From NCBI GenBank assembly GCA_026713505.1, contig JAPOOH010000341.1:1-18064 (forward strand): DNA of 18,064 nt, given 5' to 3'. Each line of letters starts with the position of its first letter. Within the stretch, counting starts at the first letter, position 1. Positions 7,595-15,027 of the stretch are shown in pieces. The position numbers and the translations under genes are program-made. The notes under the pieces were generated by a model. It was not told the DNA's origin, ran no database searches, and saw nothing but the letters and a program-made list of their open reading frames with translations. Source of the DNA: Chloroflexota bacterium (GTDB lineage Bacteria > Chloroflexota > Dehalococcoidia > Lucifugimonadales > Australimonadaceae).

Positions 7595-9355
7595 ATGGCC
7601 GATTCAAGCGGTCCGGCACACGAAGGAGTTGGATTGCGTCTGCTGAACGCGGTGCGCCTCGGTCCGGCAACAATCGTCTTCACACTGGTGCTGGGCGTCG
7701 TTGCGTTCATCGCGGTCTACCCCATCCTCCTGTTGTTCCTGAACAGCCTGCAGGTAGGGCAGTTCGGCACGGACACGACGTTCGGCTTCGACAACTGGAC
7801 GGCCGTGTTCGAGGAGCGCCAGCTCCGGGACGCGTTCGTGAATACGATTACGCTGACGGGCACGCGCCAGCTGATTGCGTTCTTCCTCGGAGTCGCCCTT
7901 GCATGGGTCTTCGCCAGGACGGACCTGCCGTACAAGGGCTGGCTGGAGTTCGGCTTCTGGACCGCCTTCTTCATCCCCGCGCTGCCCGTCGTCATTGCCT
8001 GGTCGCTGATGCTGGACGGAGACCGGGGCCTCTTGAACCAGTTCCTGATGCGGCTTCCCTTCATAGAGGAGGCGCCCTTCCAGATTTATTCATGGTGGGG
8101 CATCACGTTCATCCACCTGATGACCACGACGGTCGCCATAAAGGTCATGCTCCTCACGCCGGCATTCCGGAATATGGATGCATCCCTTGAGGAAGCGTCG
8201 CGCATCCTCGGGGCTGGCACGCTCAGAACGCTCTTCCGGGTGGTCGTTCCCGTGATGGCGCCCACGATCCTCGTGATCTTCCTGCTCGGGACGATCAAGT
8301 CGATGGAGGCCTTCGAGGTCGAGCTTATCCTCGGGTCGCCGGCCAGGATCGACGTCTACAGCACGCTGATCTACCGCCGTGTCCTGCTCAAAGAGCCTCC
8401 CGAGTTCGGCGAGGCCATGGCTCTCAGCATGATGGTCCTCGCGCTCCTGCTGCCCCTGATCATCCTGCAGCAATGGATAAGCAGGCGACGGAGCAGTCAA
8501 ACGCTCTCCGGCAAATACTCCGCCCGGTTGCACGGGCTGGGCCGTCTCCGCTGGCCCTTGTTCTCGGTCATCACCTTCATGGTCCTGATGATGACGGTCT
8601 TCCCCATCATCATGGTGACGCTCGGCACCTTCATGAGGCTGTTCGGCTTCTTCGAAATACCGAACCCCTGGACCCTGAAGAACTGGGTGGTAAGCCTCTC
8701 AGACGCACGGATCCTGGGAGCGCTCAAGAACACCTTCCTCATCGGCATAGGCGCCGCGCTCTTTTCGATGGTCGCGTTCTCGCTCATCGCCTATATCAGC
8801 GCCAGGACGCGGTTCGTCGGCCGGCACGCGCTCGACTTCCTGACCTGGCTTCCCGCGACCATCCCCGGCATCGTCATCGGCCTCGGCTTCCTGTGGCTGT
8901 TCCTCAAGACGCCCGGCCTCAATCTGCTCTACGGAACGATGTTCGTTCTGGTGCTCGCGGTAAGCCTGGCCAGCATCACGCTGGGGGTCCAGCTGCTCAA
9001 GACCAACATGATGCAGATCGGCTCGGAGCTGGAAGAGGCCTCCTGGGTGAGCGGCGCCTCGCATCTCTATACGTTCCGGCGGATATTCCTCCCACTCATA
9101 GCCCCCGCATTGGTGCTCGTGGGGCTGCTCTCATTCGTCCAGGCCGCGAAAGCGATCAGTGTCGTGGCCCTGCTGTCGACGAGGAGCTCCGAGCCGCTGT
9201 CGATGCTGCAGCTCGACTATATGGCGGAAGGAAAGTTCGAGGAGGCCTCCGTGATCGGTCTCCTGATACTGCTGCTGACGCTCGGCATGGCCGCCGGAGC
9301 GCGCATCCTGGGCTTGAAGCTTCGAGGCATATCGACGACCGACCCCTCCGCGTAG
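7595..9355 (+). CDS. ABC importer permease, fused double domain (Fe3+/polyamine type)
   Basis: This 586-residue membrane protein has two permease halves in one chain, each with about six hydrophobic spans. Each half has an EAA loop that contacts the ATPase: LEEASRILGAGTL (about 198-210) and LEEASWVSGASHL (about 479-491). The halves are joined by a basic linker (RRRSSQTLSGK, about 297-307). The layout matches FbpB/AfuB/ThiP-like permeases of the ferric-iron, thiamine and phosphonate branch. The ATG at 7595 has no ribosome site. A TTG at 7634, residue 14, lies 5 bases after AAGGAG (7623-7628) and may be the true start. The ATPase (9436-10575, opposite strand) and the binding protein (10912-12072) probably complete the importer, although none share a transcript with this gene. 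Substrate cannot be told from the permease. Confidence 0.9.
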   Translation: MADSSGPAHEGVGLRLLNAVRLGPATIVFTLVLGVVAFIAVYPILLLFLNSLQVGQFGTDTTFGFDNWTAVFEERQLRDAFVNTITLTGTRQLIAFFLGVALAWVFARTDLPYKGWLEFGFWTAFFIPALPVVIAWSLMLDGDRGLLNQFLMRLPFIEEAPFQIYSWWGITFIHLMTTTVAIKVMLLTPAFRNMDASLEEASRILGAGTLRTLFRVVVPVMAPTILVIFLLGTIKSMEAFEVELILGSPARIDVYSTLIYRRVLLKEPPEFGEAMALSMMVLALLLPLIILQQWISRRRSSQTLSGKYSARLHGLGRLRWPLFSVITFMVLMMTVFPIIMVTLGTFMRLFGFFEIPNPWTLKNWVVSLSDARILGALKNTFLIGIGAALFSMVAFSLIAYISARTRFVGRHALDFLTWLPATIPGIVIGLGFLWLFLKTPGLNLLYGTMFVLVLAVSLASITLGVQLLKTNMMQIGSELEEASWVSGASHLYTFRRIFLPLIAPALVLVGLLSFVQAAKAISVVALLSTRSSEPLSMLQLDYMAEGKFEEASVIGLLILLLTLGMAAGARILGLKLRGISTTDPSA

Positions 9356-9360
9356 CGGAG
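9346..9360. terminator. Small hairpin at the convergent permease/ATPase junction
   Basis: CTCCGC (9346-9351) and GCGGAG (9355-9360) form a perfect 6-bp stem with a 3-base loop, overlapping the permease stop codon. There is no T-tract, so it would be a weak terminator at best. It is recorded because only about 80 bases separate two genes that face each other. Confidence 0.22.
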
Positions 9361-9435
9361 TAGGCGGAGTTGGAATCTGCCGCGCTGAGGGAACGCTGGG
9401 CGGAGACGCACTGCCGGGCTCGGCTGGCTCTCCGG

Positions 9436-10575
9436 TCAGGCGGCGACGGGCCACGCCTGGGCTTGCAGCCCGTCGAACTCCAGGGAGACGTCCTGACCCT
9501 CTTCCCACTCCTGCGATGCGGGGAGATAGACCTGTACGTCCTGCCCCCACGGAAGACGCACGCGCGCCTCGTATCGTTCACCCACGAACAGGATGGCGCC
9601 GATGGTGCCCACGAGTTCCTGACCGCTGCCGGTTGGCCTGCCGTCGGGGCGGCTCACGTCGACGACCTCTGGCCGTACCGCGACGTTGCACCGCTCGCCT
9701 GGTCGAAGCACGCTGCCCGACGTCACGCGCGCCCGGATGACCGGTCCGCCTTCTTCTTCGAGCTGCACGGGGATCGTCTCGACGCCATTGCTGTCGACGA
9801 CTGTGCCGGTGAACATCACGGTGCGCCCCAGGAAGTCGCGCACCGCCGGAGTCTGCGGGTTCCTGTACAGGTGGGTAGGGGTGCCAACCTGTTCCACGTT
9901 GCCGTGGTCCATGACCACGATGCGGTCTGAAAGGCTGAGTGCTTCGATCTGGTCATGGGTGACGAAGAGGACCGTGATGCCGAGACGGCGCTGGAGCTCC
10001 TTGAGCTCAACCCGCATCTGCTCCCGGAGCTTGGCGTCCAGGTTGGAGAAGGGCTCGTCGAGGAGGAGCAGGTTGGGCTCGAACACCAGGCTGCGGGCAA
10101 CGGCAACCCGTTGCTGCTGTCCTCCGCTGAGCATCGTGGACTGGCGGTCACCCATGCCGGTGAGGCCGACCTGGTCCAGGACTCTTGCCACCCGTTCCCG
10201 GGTCTCCGTCCGCCCGACTCTCCTCACGTTCAGTGGGTACGCGACGTTCTCGGACACGGTCATGTGGGGCCAGATAGCGTAGGACTGAAACACCATGCCC
10301 ATATTCCGCTTGTTGGGAGGAACGAAACTGCGGCCATTGCCGCCGTCGACCACCTTGCCTTCGTAGAGGATCTCCCCACTCGACACGCGCTCCAGGCCGA
10401 TGACCATGCGCAGCGTGGTTGTCTTTCCGCATCCGCTCGGCCCCAGCAGGGTAAGCACTTCCCCCTGGTGGACCTCTATCGACGCCTTCTTGACCGCTTC
10501 CACTGTCCCGAATCGCTTCCCGACGCCGCGAAGCTCCAATACCGGTGGGTGTTCATTGGCAGGCTGTTCGGTCAT
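9436..10575 (-). CDS. ABC transporter ATP-binding protein (FbpC/PotA-like)
   Basis: This 379-residue cytoplasmic ATPase contains, counted from the ATG at 10575, Walker A GPSGCGKTT (45-53), Q-loop FQ (Q97), signature LSGGQQQRVA (149-158), Walker B LLLLDEP (169-175), D-loop SNLD and H-loop THD (H207). The last third (about 240-379) is a TOBE-type C-terminal domain, as in importers for Fe3+, spermidine and related solutes. A GTG start at 10593 would add six residues, but neither start has a close ribosome site. I prefer the ATG because the conserved core begins soon after it. The gene is convergent with the permease and divergent from the binding-protein gene, an unusual arrangement for one importer. 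It most likely powers that system, since no other permease of its type is visible. Confidence 0.9.
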   Translation of the reverse strand: MTEQPANEHPPVLELRGVGKRFGTVEAVKKASIEVHQGEVLTLLGPSGCGKTTTLRMVIGLERVSSGEILYEGKVVDGGNGRSFVPPNKRNMGMVFQSYAIWPHMTVSENVAYPLNVRRVGRTETRERVARVLDQVGLTGMGDRQSTMLSGGQQQRVAVARSLVFEPNLLLLDEPFSNLDAKLREQMRVELKELQRRLGITVLFVTHDQIEALSLSDRIVVMDHGNVEQVGTPTHLYRNPQTPAVRDFLGRTVMFTGTVVDSNGVETIPVQLEEEGGPVIRARVTSGSVLRPGERCNVAVRPEVVDVSRPDGRPTGSGQELVGTIGAILFVGERYEARVRLPWGQDVQVYLPASQEWEEGQDVSLEFDGLQAQAWPVAA

Positions 10576-10729
10576 GGATGCACTGAGCCTCACTGTTCGT
10601 CGTGACCAGGCTGGGCGCCCGGATCGTTGCGGGCTGTGGCGCAGCTTACGGGTGCGATTCTGTAAGGGTCAAGCTGATGCGGATGATTGAATCCTCTGCC
10701 TGGGCGCCCCTGGATCGGCGAATCCCGCC

Positions 10730-10758
10730 TTGACATGAGACCCCTGTAGCCCTATAAC
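10730..10758 (+). promoter_or_regulatory. Strong sigma70-like promoter of the binding-protein gene
   Basis: A perfect -35 TTGACA (10730-10735) and a -10 TATAAC (10753-10758) are separated by 17 bases, the optimum. The predicted start is near 10765, giving a leader of about 147 bases before the ATG at 10912. This is the best promoter match in the window. It lies in the 336-base divergent gap (10576-10911). I found no equally good promoter in that gap for the ATPase on the - strand. Confidence 0.75.
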
Positions 10759-10764
10759 GTCTGG

Positions 10765-10787
10765 CACGCTACCTCTGTGTTAGCGTG
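10765..10787. promoter_or_regulatory. Operator-like inverted repeat at the transcription start
   Basis: CACGCTA (10765-10771) and TAGCGTG (10781-10787) are perfect inverted arms around 9 bases, beginning at the predicted transcription start. A dimeric repressor bound here would block the promoter. It could also form a hairpin at the very 5' end of the transcript. No regulator gene is present in the window. Confidence 0.45.
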
Positions 10788-10911
10788 GCCCGCGGCGATC
10801 GTAGTTGCAGTCCGAGGGAGGACCAGGACGACAAGCGACCAGGGCAGGTACTTACCGCGGGGCAGTCCTTTGAACGTCGTTATGGGTCGCTCGTCCAAGA
10901 AAGGAAGTCGG

Positions 10912-12072
10912 ATGAATAGAGCAGTGAAGGCAGCGATGCTTGGAGCGTTGGTAGGAGTGCTGGCGCTCACGGCGGTCGCATGCGGCGAAGACCCTACGCC
11001 GACTCCGGCACCCACGGCTACGCCGGTCGTCGTCGAGGTCGTCGTGACCGCGACTCCCACGCCTGAGGGAGCCCATGTGGCAGAGTGGGCGGCTGTGCAG
11101 GAGGCCGCCAAGAGCGAGAAACTCGTCATCAACACCAAGCCCGGAGATGGCGCGAACTTCCTGATCAAGGAGTTCAAGAGGACATTCCCGGACATAGAAG
11201 TGGAGCACACCACGGCCTTCCCCAGCAGGTTCGGGCCGCGGATCATCGCTGAACAGGAGGCCGGTCAGTACCTCTGGGACGTGATGGCCAACTTCGCAGG
11301 GAACATGACCAACGTCATGGCGCCCGCCGGCACGTTCCAGGACCTCGAACCCTTCCTGATACTCCCCGAGGTGACCGACGACGACAACTGGTACCTGGGC
11401 TTTGACGTATACGGCAACGACGCCAGCGGGCTCGACCAGGTCTTCTACTTCGCGATGGACCTGCGCGGCGGCTTCTACGTCAACCGCGACCTCGAGCCGA
11501 GCGGTCTGACGGACGTCGACGAACTGCTGGACCCCAAGTGGAAGGGGAAGATCCTCATCCACGACCCCGCTGCGAATGGAGGCGGCACCGCTGCCATCGG
11601 TTCGCTGCTTGCCTTCAAGGGTGAAGACTTCGTCACCAAGCTGCTCAGGGACCAGGAGCCAATCATCATCGAAGACCCGCGCACCACCGCGGAATGGATG
11701 GTGACGGAGCGCGTGCCCATCGGCATCGGCGTGTACGACAACTTCCTCGATGAATTCAACACCGAGGGCGTTGGCCTGGCCATCGAGCGACGGTTGGGTT
11801 GGGGGCACATCAGCCCGGACGGGTTCGCCGTCTACAAGAACGCCCCGCACCCCAACGCCACGAAGGTCTTTGTAAACTGGTTCCTCGGCGACGACGGCCA
11901 GCGCATCTGGGCCTCGACGATGGCCAACAGCAGGCGCAAGGGCATGCCGCACCACCCGTTCCAGAACCACCCGGACTACGACCGCATCGAGACCTACACA
12001 GTGCCGGACTTCGAGAGCAATGCCGACCTCTTGACCGACACTATCGCCTTGGCTGAGCAGCTCAGGAACTAG
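10912..12072 (+). CDS. ABC importer solute-binding lipoprotein
   Basis: This 386-residue extracytoplasmic binding protein has a basic N-terminus, a hydrophobic span and a lipobox-like AVAC with C24 as the lipidation site. A linker rich in Pro, Thr and Val follows (about 28-52, containing TPTPAPTATP), a style common in Chloroflexota. The rest resembles the Fe3+/spermidine/phosphonate class of binding proteins, including FYVNRD, DPKWKGKILIHDP and NWFLGDDGQRIW. The adjacent double tyrosine that holds iron in FbpA-type proteins is not seen, so an organic solute is plausible. The start at ATG 10912 is chosen because AAGGAAG lies at 10901-10907 and a signal sequence begins there; the frame stays open further upstream to 10777 without such support. 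The gene is monocistronic, lying between a strong promoter and a clear terminator. It should deliver its solute to the permease and ATPase encoded nearby. Confidence 0.9.
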   Translation: MNRAVKAAMLGALVGVLALTAVACGEDPTPTPAPTATPVVVEVVVTATPTPEGAHVAEWAAVQEAAKSEKLVINTKPGDGANFLIKEFKRTFPDIEVEHTTAFPSRFGPRIIAEQEAGQYLWDVMANFAGNMTNVMAPAGTFQDLEPFLILPEVTDDDNWYLGFDVYGNDASGLDQVFYFAMDLRGGFYVNRDLEPSGLTDVDELLDPKWKGKILIHDPAANGGGTAAIGSLLAFKGEDFVTKLLRDQEPIIIEDPRTTAEWMVTERVPIGIGVYDNFLDEFNTEGVGLAIERRLGWGHISPDGFAVYKNAPHPNATKVFVNWFLGDDGQRIWASTMANSRRKGMPHHPFQNHPDYDRIETYTVPDFESNADLLTDTIALAEQLRN

Positions 12073-12100
12073 CGGCGCAGCAGTTGGAACAGGACCAAAC

Positions 12101-12128
12101 AGAGGCCCCCGCAATCGCGGGGGCCTCT
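12101..12128. terminator. Intrinsic terminator, probably bidirectional
   Basis: AGAGGCCCCCGC (12101-12112) pairs perfectly over 12 bp with GCGGGGGCCTCT (12117-12128) around an AATC loop. Pyrimidine-rich TTCCGTTCTC follows on + and GTTTGG on -. It lies 29 bases after the binding-protein stop and faces the end of Rieske 2, so it can serve both convergent genes. Confidence 0.8.
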
Positions 12129-12210
12129 TCCGTTCTCGTCGCTGAGCAACCGGTAAACGCGCACCGCACTCCCCGAGGGCTGCGCCTCGGCCGAGTGGAG
12201 GGAGGGTCTT

Positions 12211-13485
12211 CTATCCGGCGCTGCCTGTCGGGTCCATAAGGGGCATCAGGGCAGCCCGCCAGTCTTCACTGGAACCGATCGTGCACTCTGCCGCTCGGAG
12301 GTCGTAGTAGGTAGGTGCAAGTCCCGCAGGCTGACCGCCGTCCTTCACGACGTCGATCGCCTGCTGAAGCATCCTCCGTGTCACGATGATGGCGCGGTCT
12401 GCCTGCCCCAGGTGCTCCTGCTCACGGTCGACGATCGCCCCCATCGATTCCTGGACGGCTCGGTCCTGCGTGTTGATGCCGTAGATGCCGGTGAACGTGT
12501 CTGTCTTCTGCACCTGGCGGTCGATCATCCAGTCGTTCGACTTGTTGCGGTAACTGCGGAAGCCATCGTCCGGGTCGATGTCGGTTGTGAAGCTGTTGCC
12601 GCTCACCTGCGGGTCCTGGGCCTCTTCGGCCAGGGGCGCCTCACCGTAGGCGTAGTACCAGTTGTAGACCATGACGTTTTCGTCGTCGATGGGTACCCAG
12701 TGATGTCCGTGCACCTCGGCCAGGCCGAGTCCGGGCGGACGGAGTTGCGTGAACGGCATGATGAAGTGGTAACCACGCACGTACCGGCGGTCCTCGCCCA
12801 GCTGTCGCACGCCGAAGTACCGGTAGCCGTAGTCCGTCTCGTCCAGCTCAAGGAGCGGCGCGCTTCCCTGCACGAACGCGCTCTGGAAGGGGGTTCCGGG
12901 AAGCGTCACCCCCTCGCGCAGGCGGCGGTGCATTATGGGCGCGTGGGACGTGTCCACGCCTCCCTCGAGGGCCTGGAGCCAGTTGCACTCCTGGACCACC
13001 TTCGTGAGCGTGCGTTGCTCCTCGGGCACACGGGTCCACTCGTAGTTCGGCAGCGGAGGCTTGCTCTCCGGCGGGCCCATGTAGGTCCAGACCAGACCGC
13101 CCATCTCTTCTACGGGGTAGGACTTGGTGCGCACCTTCTGGCTGAAATCGTACTGACCGGGCTCGTTCATCTGGTCCACGCACTGACCGGACACGTCGAA
13201 CTTCCAGCCGTGGTATACGCAACGGAGCCCCTGCTCCTCGTTTCGGCCCAGCCAGAGGGACGCCCGCCGGTGTGCGCAGAACTCGCCCAGGAGCCCTATC
13301 CTGCCGCTGGTGTCGCGGAATGCGACCAGGTCTTCTCCGAGTAGCTTCACGCGGACGGGCGGGCAGTCCGGCTCCGGGACCTCCATGCTGAGCAGCGCCG
13401 GGATCCAGTACCGGCGCATCGCTTCTCCCATCGGGGTTCCCGGGCCTGTTCTGGTCAGGCGCTCGTTCTGTTCAGCGGTCAGCAT
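12211..13485 (-). CDS. Rieske aromatic-ring oxygenase, phthalate 4,5-dioxygenase-like (copy 2)
   Basis: This 424-residue homologue of the protein at 6267-7547 is co-linear with it from the shared start MLTAEQNE. The cluster ligands are C70, H72, C89 and H92. The iron site is NWLQALEGGVDTSHAPIMH (169-186ish), with H181, H186 and bridging D178. D363 in EHLGQAD is the candidate carboxylate ligand. All key residues are intact, so both copies should be active. The regions around 190-260 and 285-315 differ most from copy 1, which points to a different substrate or a different step. The ATG at 13485 has a GAGGTG ribosome site (complement of 13491-13496). It has its own promoter (13553-13581) and follows the MmgE/PrpD gene on the same strand behind a hairpin. 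No partner reductase is seen in the window. Confidence 0.92.
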   Translation of the reverse strand: MLTAEQNERLTRTGPGTPMGEAMRRYWIPALLSMEVPEPDCPPVRVKLLGEDLVAFRDTSGRIGLLGEFCAHRRASLWLGRNEEQGLRCVYHGWKFDVSGQCVDQMNEPGQYDFSQKVRTKSYPVEEMGGLVWTYMGPPESKPPLPNYEWTRVPEEQRTLTKVVQECNWLQALEGGVDTSHAPIMHRRLREGVTLPGTPFQSAFVQGSAPLLELDETDYGYRYFGVRQLGEDRRYVRGYHFIMPFTQLRPPGLGLAEVHGHHWVPIDDENVMVYNWYYAYGEAPLAEEAQDPQVSGNSFTTDIDPDDGFRSYRNKSNDWMIDRQVQKTDTFTGIYGINTQDRAVQESMGAIVDREQEHLGQADRAIIVTRRMLQQAIDVVKDGGQPAGLAPTYYDLRAAECTIGSSEDWRAALMPLMDPTGSAG

Positions 13486-13552
13486 CGGCTCACCTCGTCC
13501 TGGGTGTCACGGGCATCGGGCTCTCCGGTGCACGCATGGCCAGCCGGGACTC

Positions 13553-13581
13553 ATGTTAAAGACCCTCAGAGGCGTCGTCAA
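13553..13581 (-). promoter_or_regulatory. Sigma70-like promoter of Rieske 2
   Basis: Read on the - strand, TTGACG (complement of 13576-13581) and TAACAT (complement of 13553-13558) are separated by 17 bases. The start would be near 13546, about 60 bases before the ATG. This implies transcription independent of the upstream LLM-PrpD pair. Confidence 0.6.
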
Positions 13582-13582
13582 A

Positions 13583-13607
13583 CGGCCCTGGACCCTGCTC
13601 AGGGCCG
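13583..13607 (-). terminator. Hairpin ending the LLM-PrpD operon
   Basis: CGGCCCTG and CAGGGCCG form a perfect 8-bp stem with a 9-base loop. On the - strand it begins 3 bases after the PrpD stop and is followed by TTTG. The short T-run makes it a moderate terminator. It abuts the -35 element of the Rieske 2 promoter. Confidence 0.5.
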
Positions 13608-13610
13608 GAT

Positions 13611-15005
13611 TCAACGTCGCGACAACGCCTCTGGGATCGCCGTTACGTCATCGAGCTCTTCGAGCCGGTCGATGAGGTCAACCACCGATTCAAGCGCCCC
13701 CTCTGAGAGCGGCAGGGGAGCGTGAGAAGCACAGTCCATGAACTTGTCGACGAGCTGTTCGCGGCTCAACGGCCTCGCCGGATGTCCGAGGGGCAGGGCG
13801 ACGCGCCTCGCCGCCGTGGCGCCTGAGCGGAGAACGACCTCCACTATCCCGGCGTGCGGCGACAGAGATGCGTCGAGCTCGTGGCTGCCCTTCGCCGTCA
13901 ACTGCAGCGCCTCGGGCTGACCGAGACCCTCCGGTGTGAAGTCGGACAGCGTGACCGCGCCGTTGGCCAGGGCCTTGGCCGCGCCGAAGTAGACGCTGTT
14001 GGCCGCCGAGGCCGCGCTGCCGGGCCGCTGGCGCTCCTCCACCGGCTCGAACCAGTTCCGTGAGTCCGGGTGGCCCGTGAGCCTGAGCTCGACGACGACG
14101 TCGGGGTCGATTCCGTCGTCGTTGCGGAGTTGCAGTCCGGCCTCGATGAACGCGTGGATCAGCCCGCTCGTCGGCCACGGTTTGAACGAGGAGTCGAGGG
14201 TGTAGTAGGTAGTCCCCAATCCCTCGGTGATGATCGAAGCGTCGTACACGCCGTTGTAGAACATGGCGAAGACCCCCGCCTGGCCCTCCAGTGCGTCGCA
14301 GTGTGCGCCCAGTCCCTCCTGCGCAAGAAGCGCCGCAAGCACGCCTCCCTGGTTCGGGAAGGCCGCGTAGATCCCTTTCGCGGGGGGGTCGCCGTACACC
14401 ACTACCTGCCGGCTTCCTGATGATTGCATCAGCATGAGTCCCAGGGCGCTGTCGAGCTGGTCCGCCGACAGTTCGAGCGCCCGGCCTGCGCTGAGCGTGG
14501 CGCCGACGTAGCTGAGAAGCTGGCCCTCCAGGAAGCGGCCCTTGGTGTTCACTCCTGCGCGCAGCAGGGCAATGACGGACCGCATCTCGACCTCGACCCC
14601 GACAACGAGGGCATTGATGAAGTCTTTCCCGCTCATTCCCCCGCGGCGTTCAGCGATCGCGAGGGGTGCGGTGAGGGCGAAGGCCCCCGGGTGTCCGCCC
14701 TCGGCCCCGATGGCGTCGTAGTTCAAGGCGTGCACCATCGCGCCGTTGGCAAGGCCCGCCATGACCGCCGACACCTTCTTGTCGTAGCCGAGCACCGTGC
14801 TCTCAGGGTTGCCTCCGGAACTGAGGACGACGGCTGCTGTCTCCGGCCCTCCGTCGCCGAGCGTCCCGCCCGCGAGGGTAGTGCCGAGGGAGTCGAGCGT
14901 CAGCCGCTTCGCCACCTCCACCACATCGGCGGGAAGGTCGTCGTAGCGGCTCGCGGCCACGTACTCGCAAACGGTGCGCGTCAGTCCCTCTGTCGTGGCG
15001 GTCAT
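13611..15005 (-). CDS. MmgE/PrpD family protein
   Basis: This 464-residue protein has the length and layout of the MmgE/PrpD family, which includes 2-methylcitrate dehydratase, cis-aconitate decarboxylase and many uncharacterised members. Visible family features are an all-helical N-terminal half, HALNYDAIGAEGGHPGA (92-108) at the place of the HxxDxDD...H active-site region, and FKPWPTSGLIH (274-284), corresponding to the KPYPCC-like loop. Several acidic residues of the classic HALDFDD motif are replaced, so methylcitrate dehydration should not be assumed. The ATG at 15005 is preferred over one at 15062 because GGAGGAAG precedes it closely and the upstream reading would overlap the LLM gene. 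It begins 22 bases after the LLM stop, so the two are co-transcribed. A lyase, dehydratase or isomerase role on a carboxylic acid in the same catabolic route is inference. Confidence 0.85.
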   Translation of the reverse strand: MTATTEGLTRTVCEYVAASRYDDLPADVVEVAKRLTLDSLGTTLAGGTLGDGGPETAAVVLSSGGNPESTVLGYDKKVSAVMAGLANGAMVHALNYDAIGAEGGHPGAFALTAPLAIAERRGGMSGKDFINALVVGVEVEMRSVIALLRAGVNTKGRFLEGQLLSYVGATLSAGRALELSADQLDSALGLMLMQSSGSRQVVVYGDPPAKGIYAAFPNQGGVLAALLAQEGLGAHCDALEGQAGVFAMFYNGVYDASIITEGLGTTYYTLDSSFKPWPTSGLIHAFIEAGLQLRNDDGIDPDVVVELRLTGHPDSRNWFEPVEERQRPGSAASAANSVYFGAAKALANGAVTLSDFTPEGLGQPEALQLTAKGSHELDASLSPHAGIVEVVLRSGATAARRVALPLGHPARPLSREQLVDKFMDCASHAPLPLSEGALESVVDLIDRLEELDDVTAIPEALSRR

Positions 15006-15027
15006 GTCGCTTCCTCCGGTTCGGATA

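Noticed and set aside
6132..7673. Long open frame on the - strand, antisense to Rieske 1
   Set aside because: It mirrors the codon bias of the Rieske gene, shows no family pattern and is Arg/Leu/Val-rich in the way of shadow frames; the + strand frame has all catalytic residues.
8473..9363. 296-residue open frame overlapping the second half of the permease
   Set aside because: Charged, His/Arg-rich translation without structure; the permease frame has an EAA loop and membrane spans here.
10852..12114. 420-residue open frame on the - strand over the binding-protein gene
   Set aside because: Highly repetitive Val/Asp/Glu composition typical of antisense in GC-rich genes, with no recognisable domain.
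12173..12195. Hairpin CCGAGG/CCTCGG and overlapping palindrome CTCGGCCGAG after Rieske 2
   Set aside because: Only a 6-bp stem with no T-tract; the 12-bp hairpin at 12101 is the better terminator for both strands.
12412..13344. 310-residue open frame on + antisense to Rieske 2
   Set aside because: Shadow of a gene with intact metal ligands; no ribosome site or motif of its own.
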